This document shows positions 1 to 13,249 of a stretch of 64,000 nt of DNA, in pieces. Each line of letters starts with the position of its first letter. Within the stretch, counting starts at the first letter, position 1. Under the pieces are notes generated by a model. That model was not told the DNA's origin, made no database searches, and worked only from the letters and a program-made list of their open reading frames with translations. The translations under genes were made by a program, and so were the position numbers. The stretch is from Epiperipatus broadwayi (taxonomy: Eukaryota > Onychophora > Udeonychophora > Euonychophora > Peripatidae). The stretch covers positions 2,112,001 to 2,176,000 of the forward strand of contig JAQFVV010012490.1 in the NCBI GenBank assembly GCA_028023455.1, given 5' to 3'.

Positions 1-3000
1 AAATAAAGATCTAGTGACACTTAAATAAGAACAAAACAAAAATAGAAACCCATTCTTCATCACTAAACAATTGTTCAGTCTGGTAAATAATATTGTCCCC
101 TTAACTGTTCTTCTATAGGAAGGAAAGAGCTGTAGGAGAGGCTTTGCCTTACAATAGGTAGTTTAAAGTCTGTTTTATTTTATCTAAATGCATTTTATGT
201 GTGTTAAGTTTTCTGAAATAAATAAGTTATGACTAGGTAAGAATACTTAAGTCAATAATAGTAATAACCTGCCATTGCTTTTCCTCCTTTCTTCCTTTAA
301 CATTTTTTTTTTTTTTAAATGTCATAGCAAATATATATATATATATATATATGTATAATGGAGCTTCATCAAGCTTTAATAAACTGTTTACATCAGTAAA
401 ATCATAAAAAAAAAAACCTACTTTTAAAATTTATTTTTTAATACTGTATATAATCTCATCCCTAAGAGCATTCATGTCAAATCAGACTAGAGATAGGATT
501 ATTAAGTCAATTTATTTAAAAAGTAAATCAAATGTGAATCAGCAGAAATATATATTAATGAATTTTACTATGAAATTACTAACAAGTATTTAAAAAAAAA
601 GTATCATAGTACTCAACTATTACAGTCAAAATCGGATGTCAAGTAATTATTTGTCCACTATAGGTATTTATAAAATCAATGTACATATGATGAGAAAATT
701 CTAAACATCAAAATACTATTTTGATGGTGGTTAGATTAATTCAAAAATGTATGTAAATATATTTTATTTATATAGTGCAATGTTTATAGAGCATTCAGTT
801 TAAATAGTGTTTCATCTGTAAAACACATGTGCCATGGTTTAAGCTACATTATTATTTAGATTTCAAAAATGTATATGTGTTAAATTCTGAAATAAAATTA
901 AAATGAATCATATTAGAATTTACTATGTAAAAAGAAGTCAGAGGATAACAGACTGATTTACATGAATCTCAAAAATAAAAATAGAAGATTTGATAAAATT
1001 AATTGGGATATATCCTTGGGTAAACGATTGATAATGATATAAAGATTGAATGACATTATAAAACAACCAATGTTTGATAACATTACTGCACTACAGAGCA
1101 AATATTTCTTCAGTATCCTTTCATAGATTTATCAATCAGTCAACTGCTGATTGAAGGTTTTATGATTTTCATATATTTTTTTTTTTTGTATGATAATACC
1201 TGCCAACCAATAACTGGATATATAATTGGATTGCTAATAGCTAGCTGTATTTTAAAAAAAAAAAAAAACCTAGGCTTCCTTGAAAAATTGAACTACTTGA
1301 AAAAAGTTTAAGTTTCAGAGATTAGTAACTATATCAGAAAATTCTTTCATATTATATGTGTCTGAAACTAAGTACACTAAGATCCTTCACTCCTCTATAA
1401 AAAGTCCCTGATTAAGAATCTCCTGTGTAAAGTTGAGCATAATTAATCCAATTTATTTATAATTTTTAAACAATAAATGGTAATTAGGATTAATGCTAAT
1501 ATAAAATCTTTTGATTAATAATAGTACATGTGTTAAATTAGTTAACTTAATCAAATTGATTTTTTTTTTCTATTACAAGAAACTGCTTTTATTAAATTAA
1601 CTACAACTTTTTAAAAACACTTTGCATTATTTCTAGAAATGATGCAAATACATATTGTTACTTGCAAATGATCGGTATCTTATGATCAATCGAAAGCCAA
1701 CATAAGGAGCAAGCCAATCTGCAAATGCAACCATCCCAAGAGTGACCAAGCAACCATAAAACAAAGTATAGATCCAAATATAGGTTTAAATCAGTACAAG
1801 AACTCTAATGTGTTAAATAAATGTATAATATGTTCTCTCCTAGGCTAAGCATATAATAATTAATACATTATCTACAATACGTGGATAGATCAATGGTTGT
1901 TTGATACTTAATTATTACATCCCACAAACAATAATAATAATGGTAATCTCAAGATATCAAATATTAAGTAATTTCATTGTAAAAAATACTAGTTTTGCAG
2001 TGATAATCTAAAATAATTTAGGTTCTTTTAACTAATTAACAGTGTTAATAGCAATGGCACTTTTATTTTCTTTAACACCTTATCAACACTTTCTTCTTTT
2101 AAAACAAAGTAAAAATTTACCTAGAGATGACTTTAAACATAATATTGGCTAGCAAAGATTAACTCTTATTTGGTTCTTATATAACAGGTTAAACAAAACA
2201 AGTTTCTTAAAATCTAAATAATTATCTAACAACAGCAAAGATAAAGTAATGCAGTAGGTAAAATTGTTGTGCCAAACATATCACTAAGTAATCTAACAAG
2301 AGCATCAATAAAATAATCTTATATAAATTTAATTGCATATATGATTGCATGAATGTATCAATGTGACAATTTCAAAATAGTATGTATTCTTTCTTATATA
2401 CACTTTGAAAACTTTTACTATTTAGATGAATTTTCTAGTATATGAGTGTGACAAATGACAACGGACTCAGAAACATAATTAAAAAATAAAATCAATATTT
2501 ATTACAAAAACTAAACATATTTTTTTCAGTTTACAATTTGACAACAAAAAAAATATATAACTTATTCACTACTATTTACAATAAAATAAAGAAACTTTTA
2601 CAACAATCAATACATAAATTAGATAAAATATACATATATAATATACCATGTCTGTGGTATTTTCAAATTATACTCATAAATAAAGAAAAACGTCCTACAG
2701 CCTGAATTTAATAACCAGTAATACATACTTAGGGAATTGTGTGCATTTGAATGGAATAACATTTTGTAGCTGGTAATATAATAAAGAATATCTACATTGA
2801 ATTCAGTGCACTATTTCTTAATATATAATTACTAATTTAAATGATATATAATATAATAAACATGTATTACTCTTAGATAACCAAAAGCTAATGGAGTAGA
2901 GGAGTACAAACTCAATACTTTACTCAACCCACAACCATTAAAAAATATGTAATAAGAGTAATGGAATATGATCACACAATAGCCTTTTATAATACACAAC

Positions 3001-6000
3001 TGGGAATACATAAATATTTATGGGTGACAATGGTGAGAGAACATGTACTAAAGTAAGCAGAGCAATACTGGTTCCGTGCTACATATATACAAGTGCCCCA
3101 TTAGTATCTATTGCTAACGTAAGAAAAGGTCTGACAAATAATATCCAAGCAAAGCGAGAAACCAATATAAATGCCACGATAAAGACATGGTTAAAAGCAG
3201 AAATACTAATAATGAAAAGAAAGGCATTGGGATAATAATTAAATAAAAAATCTTAAACCACATCTACTCATGTTTATAAAGCACATAAAATATAATTAAG
3301 AGACCAATACAAATGTATGTATGACAGATAAATAACAAATTGTACTCGGACTCAAAACAAAATATGATATATCAAAATAGCAACTATACCCTTATGGGCA
3401 CTAATAAAATATACACAATACTCCCACTCCCAAAACACAATAAACATGAAAAAAACCATTTACATACACTACCTTTGAACATATGATTATATGTTAGGTA
3501 TATACCTGAATAACAAAAAATAAAATAAGATTGACAAAATATTGGAATTACATAACATTTCAAATATTATAATAATAAAATAAAAGACAAAAAAAAAATC
3601 TTTTAGCAGCTTTTTCCATTTCTTTGGAGTGAAATCACTTTCTCTCAATTATAAGTTTAATTATTTTAATATCATTTTATCTTATTTCATGTATTTAAAA
3701 GCACATTACCATGTACAATTCCAAATGATCATATATATATATATCCTAATTAGGAGATCTGAGATTTTTCCATAATAATGAATTCATGTCTAAAAAATAA
3801 TATAGCAAAATAGTGTTTTCTTTTAAAGATTTTTTTTTTTTTAAATAAAGTTGATTTTATAATGGAATGAGATTTTATCTATGTGTCATAACTTTGCAAA
3901 TATTAAAATGATTGTTTAAATGAAATAGCAGGTTGGATATATTTGCAATGGAAACATATATTAAAGTTGCATCCAAGCAAAAGGAATTATATATTTTATG
4001 AGCAGTCTATAATCGTGATAGATAAATTATAAATGCATAAGATAAATGAATTATTAATTAGGTTGTAAATATATATAACAGAACGGGTGTATAACTTTAA
4101 CAAACTCATATAAACCCACACATACATCCAAATGTAATTATATTCCTTAATAAAATATCCTAAGGTAAAGCATATATATTTGAATATAGATATCAAATTA
4201 AGTCAAATATAATAAGTGTAAATCCATAATTACATTTTATGACGAGCTATAAAAATCTTAGCCATAGATTAGTCATATAAAATCAAAATAGTTCATGGAA
4301 AAATGATATGATAAATCTCTAATTTCAAAGAAAATATTGCAATAAGATTTAACAAAATTAACAAAGTTATATAAGACATGGAATACCTCGACTTGCATTG
4401 TTGAAGTTTCAGTTTCTGTCTCTATGGAAAATTTGCTTTTCTTTCCTCCATTTATAGATATTCAGAGATTAAAGTAAGATAGCATAACTTGAAAATTGAT
4501 TGCTTGAATAAAGTTTGCTTCTAGCATATTGCTTTGCTCTCCAAAACAATTAAAAATTAATTTGGTTGTAGAACTCAGCATCAAAATAATAATAGTGTGA
4601 GCAACATATAAGGATCATGAAGCAATGAATGACTGACCATTGTGCTTTCAAATTTCCCTCTTTTATAGTCATTTTAGAGCAACATGTGATTCCAATTAGC
4701 ACAATTAACAGAATGGGGAACATTACAATCGATAAGAACTTAAGAACATTTGTATCAGAAATGTTTTACATGTCATTTAAATAAATACAGAGAAAAGTAA
4801 TTTCAATTGTTTTTACTAGTTAACAAAATTAATATATTTTTCTCCCTTTTTAATAAAATACAATTATTGGTTATCTAACTGTGAATAGTAATGAAAAAAC
4901 CAAAGAAAAAATAATAATTCTTTTCAACAGATAAATTTATGAATGTTAGGGATAACTTTTCAAAATTAGTGATTGGAAAGATATCAGTCTTTGCATTGGC
5001 ATATTCCTAAATAAATAAAAAATACAATTGTATAGCTTTAAATACATAAAATGGAACAAATAAGTCAATCAATTAAGTTAACAAAGATAATACCAGTTAA
5101 CTCTTTAGAATTACAATAAAATTATTTTCTATGCAAAATAAATGGCCACAATATATATTGAATATATAAAATAGCAAGATAACAGCTAATTAATCTTAAG
5201 AGAATTTGAAACAGTACAATGGAGTTAAAAATCTCTCTTCACGGAAACAAAAACTAAATGATAATTTTGAATATGAACCACATCATATTAATAAAATTAA
5301 ATAATAAAAGCTAGGTCAGAAATTAAATAAACTACACCTTACTAATCTTTAAGCTTTCATTCAAATATAATTATTAGTTACCCATATCAATGCTAAGATG
5401 TTATATAAAACATCTCTGGATATCTTTTTGTTCTGAATGAAAAACATATAATGACAAGATAGTTGTTTCTGTCGTGGAAATAATAATGATGCATTTTAAT
5501 ATTACATAAAGTAGAATGATGGAAAAATATGCATAAAGTATTAAATTATTTGATTGTATGCAAATGCTAAATGGCTAGAATAAAATACAATAATAGAATT
5601 ATTGACTCAAATAAAAATATGGGCAACCAAGAACTTTACTATCATTGAGATTTACTTTATCGTTGCTTTAATTGGGTTAAGGCTTATTATGACTGGTGAT
5701 TTAAAACAAGTCTTTTTTATTGCCTGAATCAGTAAGTTGACAAATTTCTGTACATAAATTTAAACTATGTACTAATACTACTAACCAAACATTGCAGGTT
5801 TAGATTATTGTTAAAATGGCCATTCTGTGTTAACACTAACATATATATAGTCAAATTTGAATGAATGTTAAATATTATTTCGTTTATATCTCACTGAGCT
5901 TAACATTGCTGGATTTACATGATTGTTATTCAATGCTTCCTGTGTCCATTTACTTTTGCATTCTTGTGTTTAGTTGAACATTTCAAATTGCTTCTTCACT

Positions 6001-6470
6001 GCACCATTGATTTAATTTAGTGTTATGAACTGTTTCCTCTTGATATCATTAAACTACACATTGTTAGATTTAATTAATTATTATAAATTACTTCCTTTGA
6101 ATAAACATAAAATATAAAATGTTCAACATGAAAACTACTTATATGTTATTTATTAACTCCGATGTTAAAATATTTCATCTGATATTGCTTTGTTCAAATA
6201 TAAACTATAAGTGAAAGCATCTTACAAATGTTTTATATAATATTCACTGACAAAAGTATACCCAATATAAAATATTTAAATAATTAGCAATAATAAAAGC
6301 AATTAATATATAAAAGATGGAACCAAATATGTAGTGTTAAATATTCATAAGATTTTTATTTCAGAAATATTACCAAAAACACACTTTTCTTTATTTTGCT
6401 GTAATATCCTATAAATACAATTTATGCAAACAGCTTTGAACACTTTTTAGCAAAACTCTTTATTTGTAAA
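1..6470. other. A+T-rich DNA, no gene seen
   Basis: No reading frame here resembles a protein, and the longest open frames are short, A+T-biased and without recognisable motifs. Visible simple sequence includes a T-run near 302-316, an (AT)n run at 331-352 and scattered A- and T-runs. Old, unrecognisable transposon remnants are likely but cannot be shown by eye. Confidence 0.7.
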
Positions 6471-6474
6471 TATA

Positions 6475-6520
6475 TACATACACCTATGTTTCGATTGTCC
6501 TGCAGTCTTCTTCAGAGCTA
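6475..6520 (-). ncRNA. Hammerhead-ribozyme-like core, decayed, PLE type
   Basis: Read on the minus strand, CTGAAGA (6515-6509) is followed after 16 nt by GAAAC (6492-6488). This is the hammerhead layout of CUGAUGA, stem II, GAAA, with one change in the first box. The intervening 16 nt differ at only two positions from those of the similar motif at 54.83 kb. After GAAA, CATA-GGTG-TATG could form a short stem III. Hammerhead motifs are known in the terminal repeats of Penelope-like elements, and PLE sequence occurs elsewhere in this window. I could not find a convincing cleavage site and stem I partner, so this copy is probably inactive. No PLE coding sequence was recognised beside it. Confidence 0.5.
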
Positions 6521-7130
6521 GTTCACTTTAATCTCTCAAAAAAAACATTTTTGTTTTGTTGTTTTTTTTTGCTAAAAAATGTTTGAAGTAGTTTGGATAA
6601 ATTGTATTTATAAAATTTTAATTTGTTATACACATTCAAAGCTTCCGAATAATTTTTGATATTCCCACCAATTAATTACTCACAAAAATGGACTTTTTCA
6701 AAAGTACAATTACTTTGTGCTGATAATTGTAGGATATTCAAAAATTTATGAAAAAAAAACAAATATTTTTACTATTTAGAACAGGGATGTACAATCTTTT
6801 TGTAGGGTTGTCTTGGGTCACACATTAAATATGCAAACATTATCAAAAGTTGATAAAGCAAAAAAACAAAAAGATCCATTTATAATTTTTGTGATATCCA
6901 ACAGCACAGATAAGCAAAAAAGTCTTTAAATGAAAATCCTAATTATATAGTGACCCATTTGGAGAGTCTTTTAAAATCATTGGGTAGTTTACAAGTTTGT
7001 GATATTAAAATAGAAAATATACATATCTAAGTAATAAAACATCATTGATTTATATATATATAATACAAAACTAGTTGGATATTCAACATTGTATTTGAGT
7101 ATGTATAAAGTTTACTTTAATCACATTAAA

Positions 7131-7567
7131 ACAGATATGCTTTAAACATGCTTATGTGACAGCCAATCAGATGGAATAATGACATCACATGGGCCTCTCA
7201 ATTCTCAAACACAAGTCAGAACTATAAGAAAAAGATGGGACCCATCTTCATCTACGCCTCAATTTATATATAAATAGGCCAGACTCAAGCATTTTGAACT
7301 AAGAGTGTGAAGCTTAAATACCTTCACATTTAATTCACTAAATATTATATATAAATAAACAATGTGAAATCTTTCGATATTTAAGCTTCACACTCTTAGT
7401 TCCAAATGCTTGAGTCTGGCTTATCTATATATAAATTGAGGCATAGATGAAGATAGGTCCCATCTTTTTCTTATAGTTCTGACTTGTGTTTGAGAATTGA
7501 GAGGTCCGTGTGATGTCATTATTCCATCTGATTGGCTGTCATGTAAGCATGTTTAAAGCATATCTGT
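7131..7567. mobile_element. Foldback (long inverted repeat) element, 437 bp
   Basis: Two arms of about 191 bp (7131-7321 and 7377-7567) are near-perfect reverse complements around a loop of about 55 bp. The ends read ACAGATATGC and its complement GCATATCTGT. The arms hold only a few mismatches, so the element is either young or recently gene-converted. No coding capacity is visible. I found no clear target-site duplication, so the superfamily is unassigned. It could be a foldback MITE or a simple inverted duplication. Confidence 0.8.
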
Positions 7568-7569
7568 TG

Positions 7570-8440
7570 TAGGTTTTAGCCTTCACATTATTGCAATATT
7601 ATCTGTTTGCGCTTAATAAATTTGATGTATTTAATCACATTGTACAAGTAATCACAAAAACATCTGATTATATTTTAAATAAGTTTATGGTTTTGCTTGG
7701 GCCATATGTAGTCTTCAGCCACAGATTCGACACCCAAGATTTAGAATAATAATCATCAGTTTATTGATTACATAAAGTTTCTTAAAATAGTAAATAAAAA
7801 TATATAAGTAAAAAAATTAATAATTAGGTTTATTTGATAAAGTTTTGATGAAATGAGTAAATCTGAAATAATGCAAAAATAAGAGCAATTTACAATTAAA
7901 TAATACTCAAACTTTGGTGGAGTAGAATAAGTATATCAAGTAACTACTCTACAAAAAAAGTTTCATTTACAAAAGCAATTCATGTTTTATATATATAAAA
8001 TACGAGTTTAACAATAAATAATTTGTAAAATACATTAAACAATATTAAAATAAAAATTATGAATGTTCAACATTTTGTTTATGTCAACCAAATTATAAGT
8101 TAAACAAATATGGAGATAATTCTCACATATTTTAATCATATAATATAATTATTAAAAAAAAATTAAGGCAAGAGAAAAATAATTATAGGCTCAGTACCTG
8201 TAGAATTATGACATTTCTCCACTAGTAATGAAAAGTCATACTAATACTCATCACATGATGTCAAATTAACCTAGATCGAGCTTCACTGTTCTACTACTTA
8301 ACCCATGTTTCATCCTGTTTTTTTCATCACATGTATATAAACTATATGAATATTTCTGAAAAGCTTCTATAAAAGTTTATAAATATAAATCTCAAAAATT
8401 TCTTTAATTTTAAATATTAACTTTTATGGATGCGACTTAG
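7570..8440. other. A+T-rich DNA, no gene seen
   Basis: No coding or structured feature was recognised between the foldback element and the composition shift near 8.44 kb. Confidence 0.6.
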
Positions 8441-10444
8441 ATATATACAAATATTAATGGAGCTTTTATATTATAACACCACCGATATCTTTTAAACCGC
8501 CTGATAGGCTTTAACCCGTAGCTTCGAATGAAGATATTTGTGAGCATGGTTTGATTCCATCTCACGCGCCAATCTTACACGTGGATAAGAATTATCTCAT
8601 CGAAAATGTAAATAAGGGTTCTGGTATGTATATCTATTTATGGTAGCGCACCGAACCAGCTCAATCTCAGGGTTTGGGGACGATAGTCTAACTAGAGAAC
8701 AAAGCTAAAACAATACCTAACTAAGTCTTATATGTCTATTATTATGTACGATAGTTTATTGGTTATAAATCCATTAATCTAACCCGGATCTTATCATAAA
8801 TCTATTCTATCTACGGCTATACCCATTACCAATAAATCCCATTTATACACGCATATAAATATATCAATATTCAAGCGCACAGCCCATTTATTCTGATACA
8901 CACATATATAATTCATACACGCATCAAAATAGTGCAATTATACATCAGAGCTGTTTATTTAATGTTGTTATTTTATTTAATTTTAAAAGAGACCTATTAT
9001 AGTAATTAATATTGAGGTAACACTAGTTTCCTTATTAAGACACATTCACTGAACATATATTTTTGTGCCACATCAATTTACCTTAGTTCACGCGATCAAA
9101 GACAAGTCCGCATTTATAACTCTCCAAGAATACTGGTCTGGTAGATATAACGGATGGCAAACAGTTCCAATAGGGTATATCGAATAGCTTATCCCAGAGG
9201 TGGAGTGGGTGATTCACTCGCTTTATGACAGGGTCCAATTTTCAAAGATCTTTCATCACCATTACACTTGATGAAACAAAATTTCTTTATTTTAATAACG
9301 CAGTTCGTAAGTCCGCTTCAGGTGAGTTCCACGACAAGTGTCCACTGGGCCGATTAACGAAACTCGCACTATAGAATTACCCCGACATTTTGGGTGGGAA
9401 AATATTAATGACTTCTTAAGAAAAAAATTACACGTCCACACAATCTGTAGTTCAAGCCGCGTCTCTTTTTTTTTTTCTATCTATATCTCTCCTTTCGAGC
9501 ACAACAAAAAGTTCTTTTGTTTTTCACTTTTAACTTTGTAAAATTTTCTCTGTGTATCCGTATGCCACTGACCAGTTCTTCCATTGTTCTTCAAAAATAC
9601 CCACTTGACCAGTTTTCAGACTTCTCGACGCCAGTTATTGACTAAACTGCCTACAGCAATTGATTCATTTCTATTTCTGTCCTCATATGTTCACGAGATT
9701 AATTAACAAAAGAAAAACACGTGTTACCGACAATATTATTAAAACTTTAAAAAAAAACTTAACGGATAAAATATATACGAATAATCAATTACAATTTATA
9801 CAGCTCTATATATAATTGATTGTAACCATCACCGATAATACATACGCATATTGTACACTCGCACATACAACTATATTTACATATGCATACACACATAACT
9901 TTCGCACTCCTTGTAACAGGGTTCGAATGACTATTTACATATATATCTTTTCGCATATAATCGCTCCATATCAACACTCTCAATTAGCACTATTGCCTTA
10001 TCTCTTGTATTCGAACCCCGTCTGTTACAATATATATATAAAAGCATAAACAAATCTTGTAAATAATTTTGTATTTTTTGTCTTAACTATATGTTATTTA
10101 TTTTATAGATATTTTTCTTCATATAATTACACAAATATTCAAGATGGAAGATGCAGTCGTTAACTGTCCAAGAGTGATTAAAGGGGTGGGATTCATAATT
10201 TTAAAAGGAATTTTTAAATTAAAGTTAATGAAAGTAAAATTTAAAACAAAACTAATTGATTTTAGTTAGCTGTTAACATTTTTATCAAATCTATTTCAAA
10301 TCTGGAAATTGATTTGAATTTATTTTGGACAGTTATCTAACAATTACATCTCCACTAACAATAGAGAAAATATTTCTGTAAATTAAGGATTAATTAGAGT
10401 TAAGAAGTTTAATTAAAAACATTCTTTGAATACCTCAAAGTTTG

Positions 10445-10500
10445 TATAAATAGGGTCAAAAATCTATTGTGTCCGAGTTCGGTCAATAGTCGCTAGTCGA
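10445..10500 (+). promoter_or_regulatory. Possible TATA-type promoter
   Basis: TATAAATA (10445-10452) lies about 30-45 nt upstream of GGTCAATAGTCG, an initiator-like sequence. After it comes about 200 bp of comparatively GC-rich DNA (10500-10700). That stretch has an open frame from about 10520 to 10702 beginning at a non-ATG codon, and ends in GAGGTAAC, which could be a splice donor. The layout would fit a short 5' exon or an LTR promoter. TATA-like strings are common by chance in A+T-rich DNA, so support is weak. Confidence 0.25.
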
Positions 10501-11425
10501 CTCCACGTCTGTTTAATTTTTGAGGGGTCTCAGCCGCCTTCCCCTCCATCTTCAGCTCCACTCTTCGCCATGCAGAGATGTAGCTCTTACCACTCAAGTG
10601 TGCCCATGCCATCAAAGAACCACCAAGGCCAAGAAACATGTTAACGAATGCCACCTGCCACAGAAGACTCGTCCTACTTTATTCCATACAATTCTGAGGT
10701 AACAAGTCTAAAGCCATTACAATTATCTTACATGAATCCTATCTTTTTAAATTAATGTTTTCTGTATATTTAATCTCTTTTAACTCGCTCATTGGTGAGT
10801 ATGTTAAAACTAATAATTATTTCTTTAGTAGCGATTCTCTATAACCCTAACTAATCTTACTGTAAACTATTTCATCCAACTCACACTTTTTATTTTTCTT
10901 ATAATTTAGTGCGATTATAATTTATTTAAGGGGGGGGTAATTATTTCATGTCTTTATTTCTAAATAGCTCGTAAGATTGAGTTTGTATTTTAAAATGAAT
11001 ACATGCTTTAAAAAAATATTTTATCGTAAAATTATACAAAATGTATAAATACTTTGCAATCTGGGGTGGATATTGGTGTCCGTTAGTTTTATTAATTTCT
11101 TTATTCATCATCATTGTCAAAAAGGCTGGTGAACAAATTCTATTTTGTTGTTCGCACTCTTAAGTGCATGAATTTTAGTTTTTTTATATGTTAAACAAAA
11201 TAGTATTGATTCAAGAAGGGGGAGAAATGCATGCTTCATTAATTATAGCTTTAACTTCTGATTAGTGATTCTTTCTTACACGGGCCATTATTTTAACATG
11301 TCATTATGTATTTGTTAAACTACTTAAGGCTTTATATTTAAGTCTTTAAATCCAATGATTTTATATTCTTATAATAGCGCTGCTAGCATACATCAAGTTA
11401 TTAATAATCCACATAGGGTGTGATC

Positions 11426-11537
11426 TGATTCGCCTGTACCTCATTCCAGGGAGTCACGGTTGTCTTCATTCGTCATTCTTCTCCTCCAAGTATATATTTA
11501 TATACTGCTTTGATTCACCTGTACCTCATTCCAGGGA
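11426..11537. repeat. 27-bp direct repeat, two copies 85 bp apart
   Basis: The 27-bp sequence at 11426-11452 recurs at 11511-11537 with a single G/A difference. The shared core is CCTGTACCTCATTCCAGG. It sits in the CpG-containing block. Its role is unknown; remnants of a tandem repeat or of two copies of a short element are possible. Confidence 0.7.
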
Positions 11538-13249
11538 TTCGAAGCCTTCCGTTTTTGTTACTGTTCTCATTCATAACAGAAGTCTAAGTCTACTTCTGGA
11601 ACAAATCGGTCAGTGTAGTAGAAGCTCTGCATGGACTTACCGTAAACCGGATCCATAGCAACTTCCTACCTGACTTTCCTCTTTTGGTACCACTTTAGCA
11701 TGAAGCTGGTGTACCATCTTAATAATTGGAGAATGACCTTTTCTTGGCCAAAGCTGCCATTTTTCTCTCTTACTGACAATGCTAGCACCGCAATTTCTTA
11801 TAGTTCATTTTCTAGCCTGTTTAACAAAATAAATCATAATAATATGTGATAATGAAACATTTTGCTCTTTTAATATTTTTAGTTGGAGTTTAAATCCAAT
11901 CTCTCATGAAGCTGCCCTCCCCTTTGTTGAAATAAGCCATTCTCGTATTGATAGAGTTTCGCGATATTTGACCGTTAAATTTGAAATAAATAATGTTTTT
12001 AGTCTACTTACTGATCAGAATGTATCCTTATTTAAATGTTGTCAATAAATGCTATAAATGAAAATAAAACTATGTATCAAATTCCAAGGGCATCCTATGA
12101 AATCGTACAAACAGCGAAACTCTATTATTGTCATATTTTTATGTGTTTTTCTTAATGTATAAACGTCCTCCAAAACACCCAAATAAATTTGTTTTTGTAA
12201 CATTGAATAAAAGCCTATTTTAAATATATGTTCAGTATTGTAACTGCCGCACTAAATTGATATCTATTAAAAGAAAATAATTGTATAAAGATTGTCAAAG
12301 ATTTGTAACCAAAATAATAGTTTAAACTGTGTGACTTTGATTATGCATATATACAACTCATCTTGAATTTTTGTCAAAATAAATATTTATAATTTTAAAA
12401 TGTAATCCAGTAGTTTGAATCTTCTTAATAACATTTGTATTTATGTATGTTTTTAACTTATATCTTGGGTTCACTCAATCTCTCATCATTATCATCATCA
12501 GCTGAGTTCTCGTGCAAAATGATGTAGCACCGGGACCGGAAATAATTAGTTTATGTAGTATCACCGTAGGATGTTGTCCATAGTGTTATAGATTTGGGGA
12601 ATGGGCGAACAGGTTAGAATTCGTGATTGCTCCTGACCTGTGTATCTCAGGCATGATTAGATTCGGGGTACTTTTGCTCAGATTCTAAATCTTGTTGAAT
12701 GGACATACATTTTCGACTGGTACAGTAATTGATAATCATTCCTAAGACTGTTTGTGATCAAAAAACATTTCAAGATTCTATGACTTAAATTCTAATCCCA
12801 CATAATAATATTTAAAAAGTTTATTTTAATATTAGCAAAATTTTTAAAAAAGAATTAAATTTTTTAAAAACAAAAGACATTGAAAAACTTAGTGAAATAC
12901 ATTCACAGTTTTCAACAAATAAACTATTGTACATTTTTGTGAATAATTAGTAGGAGTTTCAGAATGTAATTTTGTAATAATTACAAAAATTTTTATCAAA
13001 TTTTTTATCTATCATCTCTGCTTTGAAGTTAAAAGTATTATTAAATGGCATTTTGCCTTTATTCTTTTAAAATAATATTTTGTCAATTTTTCTATTGAAT
13101 ACTTTTCTTGCTCTATCCATGTTATGATCAGCACCAGCAGACAACAAATATGGTCATTCCAACTCCAAAAGAATAAATAAATAAACATAATTCAAAAATA
13201 TATAAGGATGAGTTTTGCAATGACTATCCAAATTGATTTGTGAAGTACA

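Larger units (their letters stand above)
8440..12750. other. Less A+T-rich, CpG-containing block of unknown nature
   Basis: This stretch contains many more CG dinucleotides and a more even base mix than the DNA on either side, especially at 8460-9700, 10440-10710 and 11390-11800. No long open frame or known domain was found on either strand. Within it are an imperfect inverted pair containing GTTCGAAT (9913-9928 and 10011-10027), a TATA-like box (10445) and a 27-bp direct repeat (11426 and 11511). It could be a decayed LTR retrotransposon, an unannotated promoter with a first exon, or a recent insertion from another compositional environment. I cannot choose between these. Confidence 0.4.

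Noticed and set aside
3020-3235. 71-codon plus-strand open frame
   Set aside because: No motif, A+T-biased composition and no supporting context; expected by chance in a window of this size.
9907-10029. tRNA gene suggested by two GTTCGAAT (B-box-like) strings in inverted orientation
   Set aside because: No A box at the proper distance was found on either strand; the pair only forms an imperfect inverted repeat.
10520-10702. Open frame of 60 codons in a GC-richer stretch, possible first exon
   Set aside because: It begins at a non-ATG codon, has no internal in-frame ATG and no recognised motif; kept only as part of a promoter or exon possibility.
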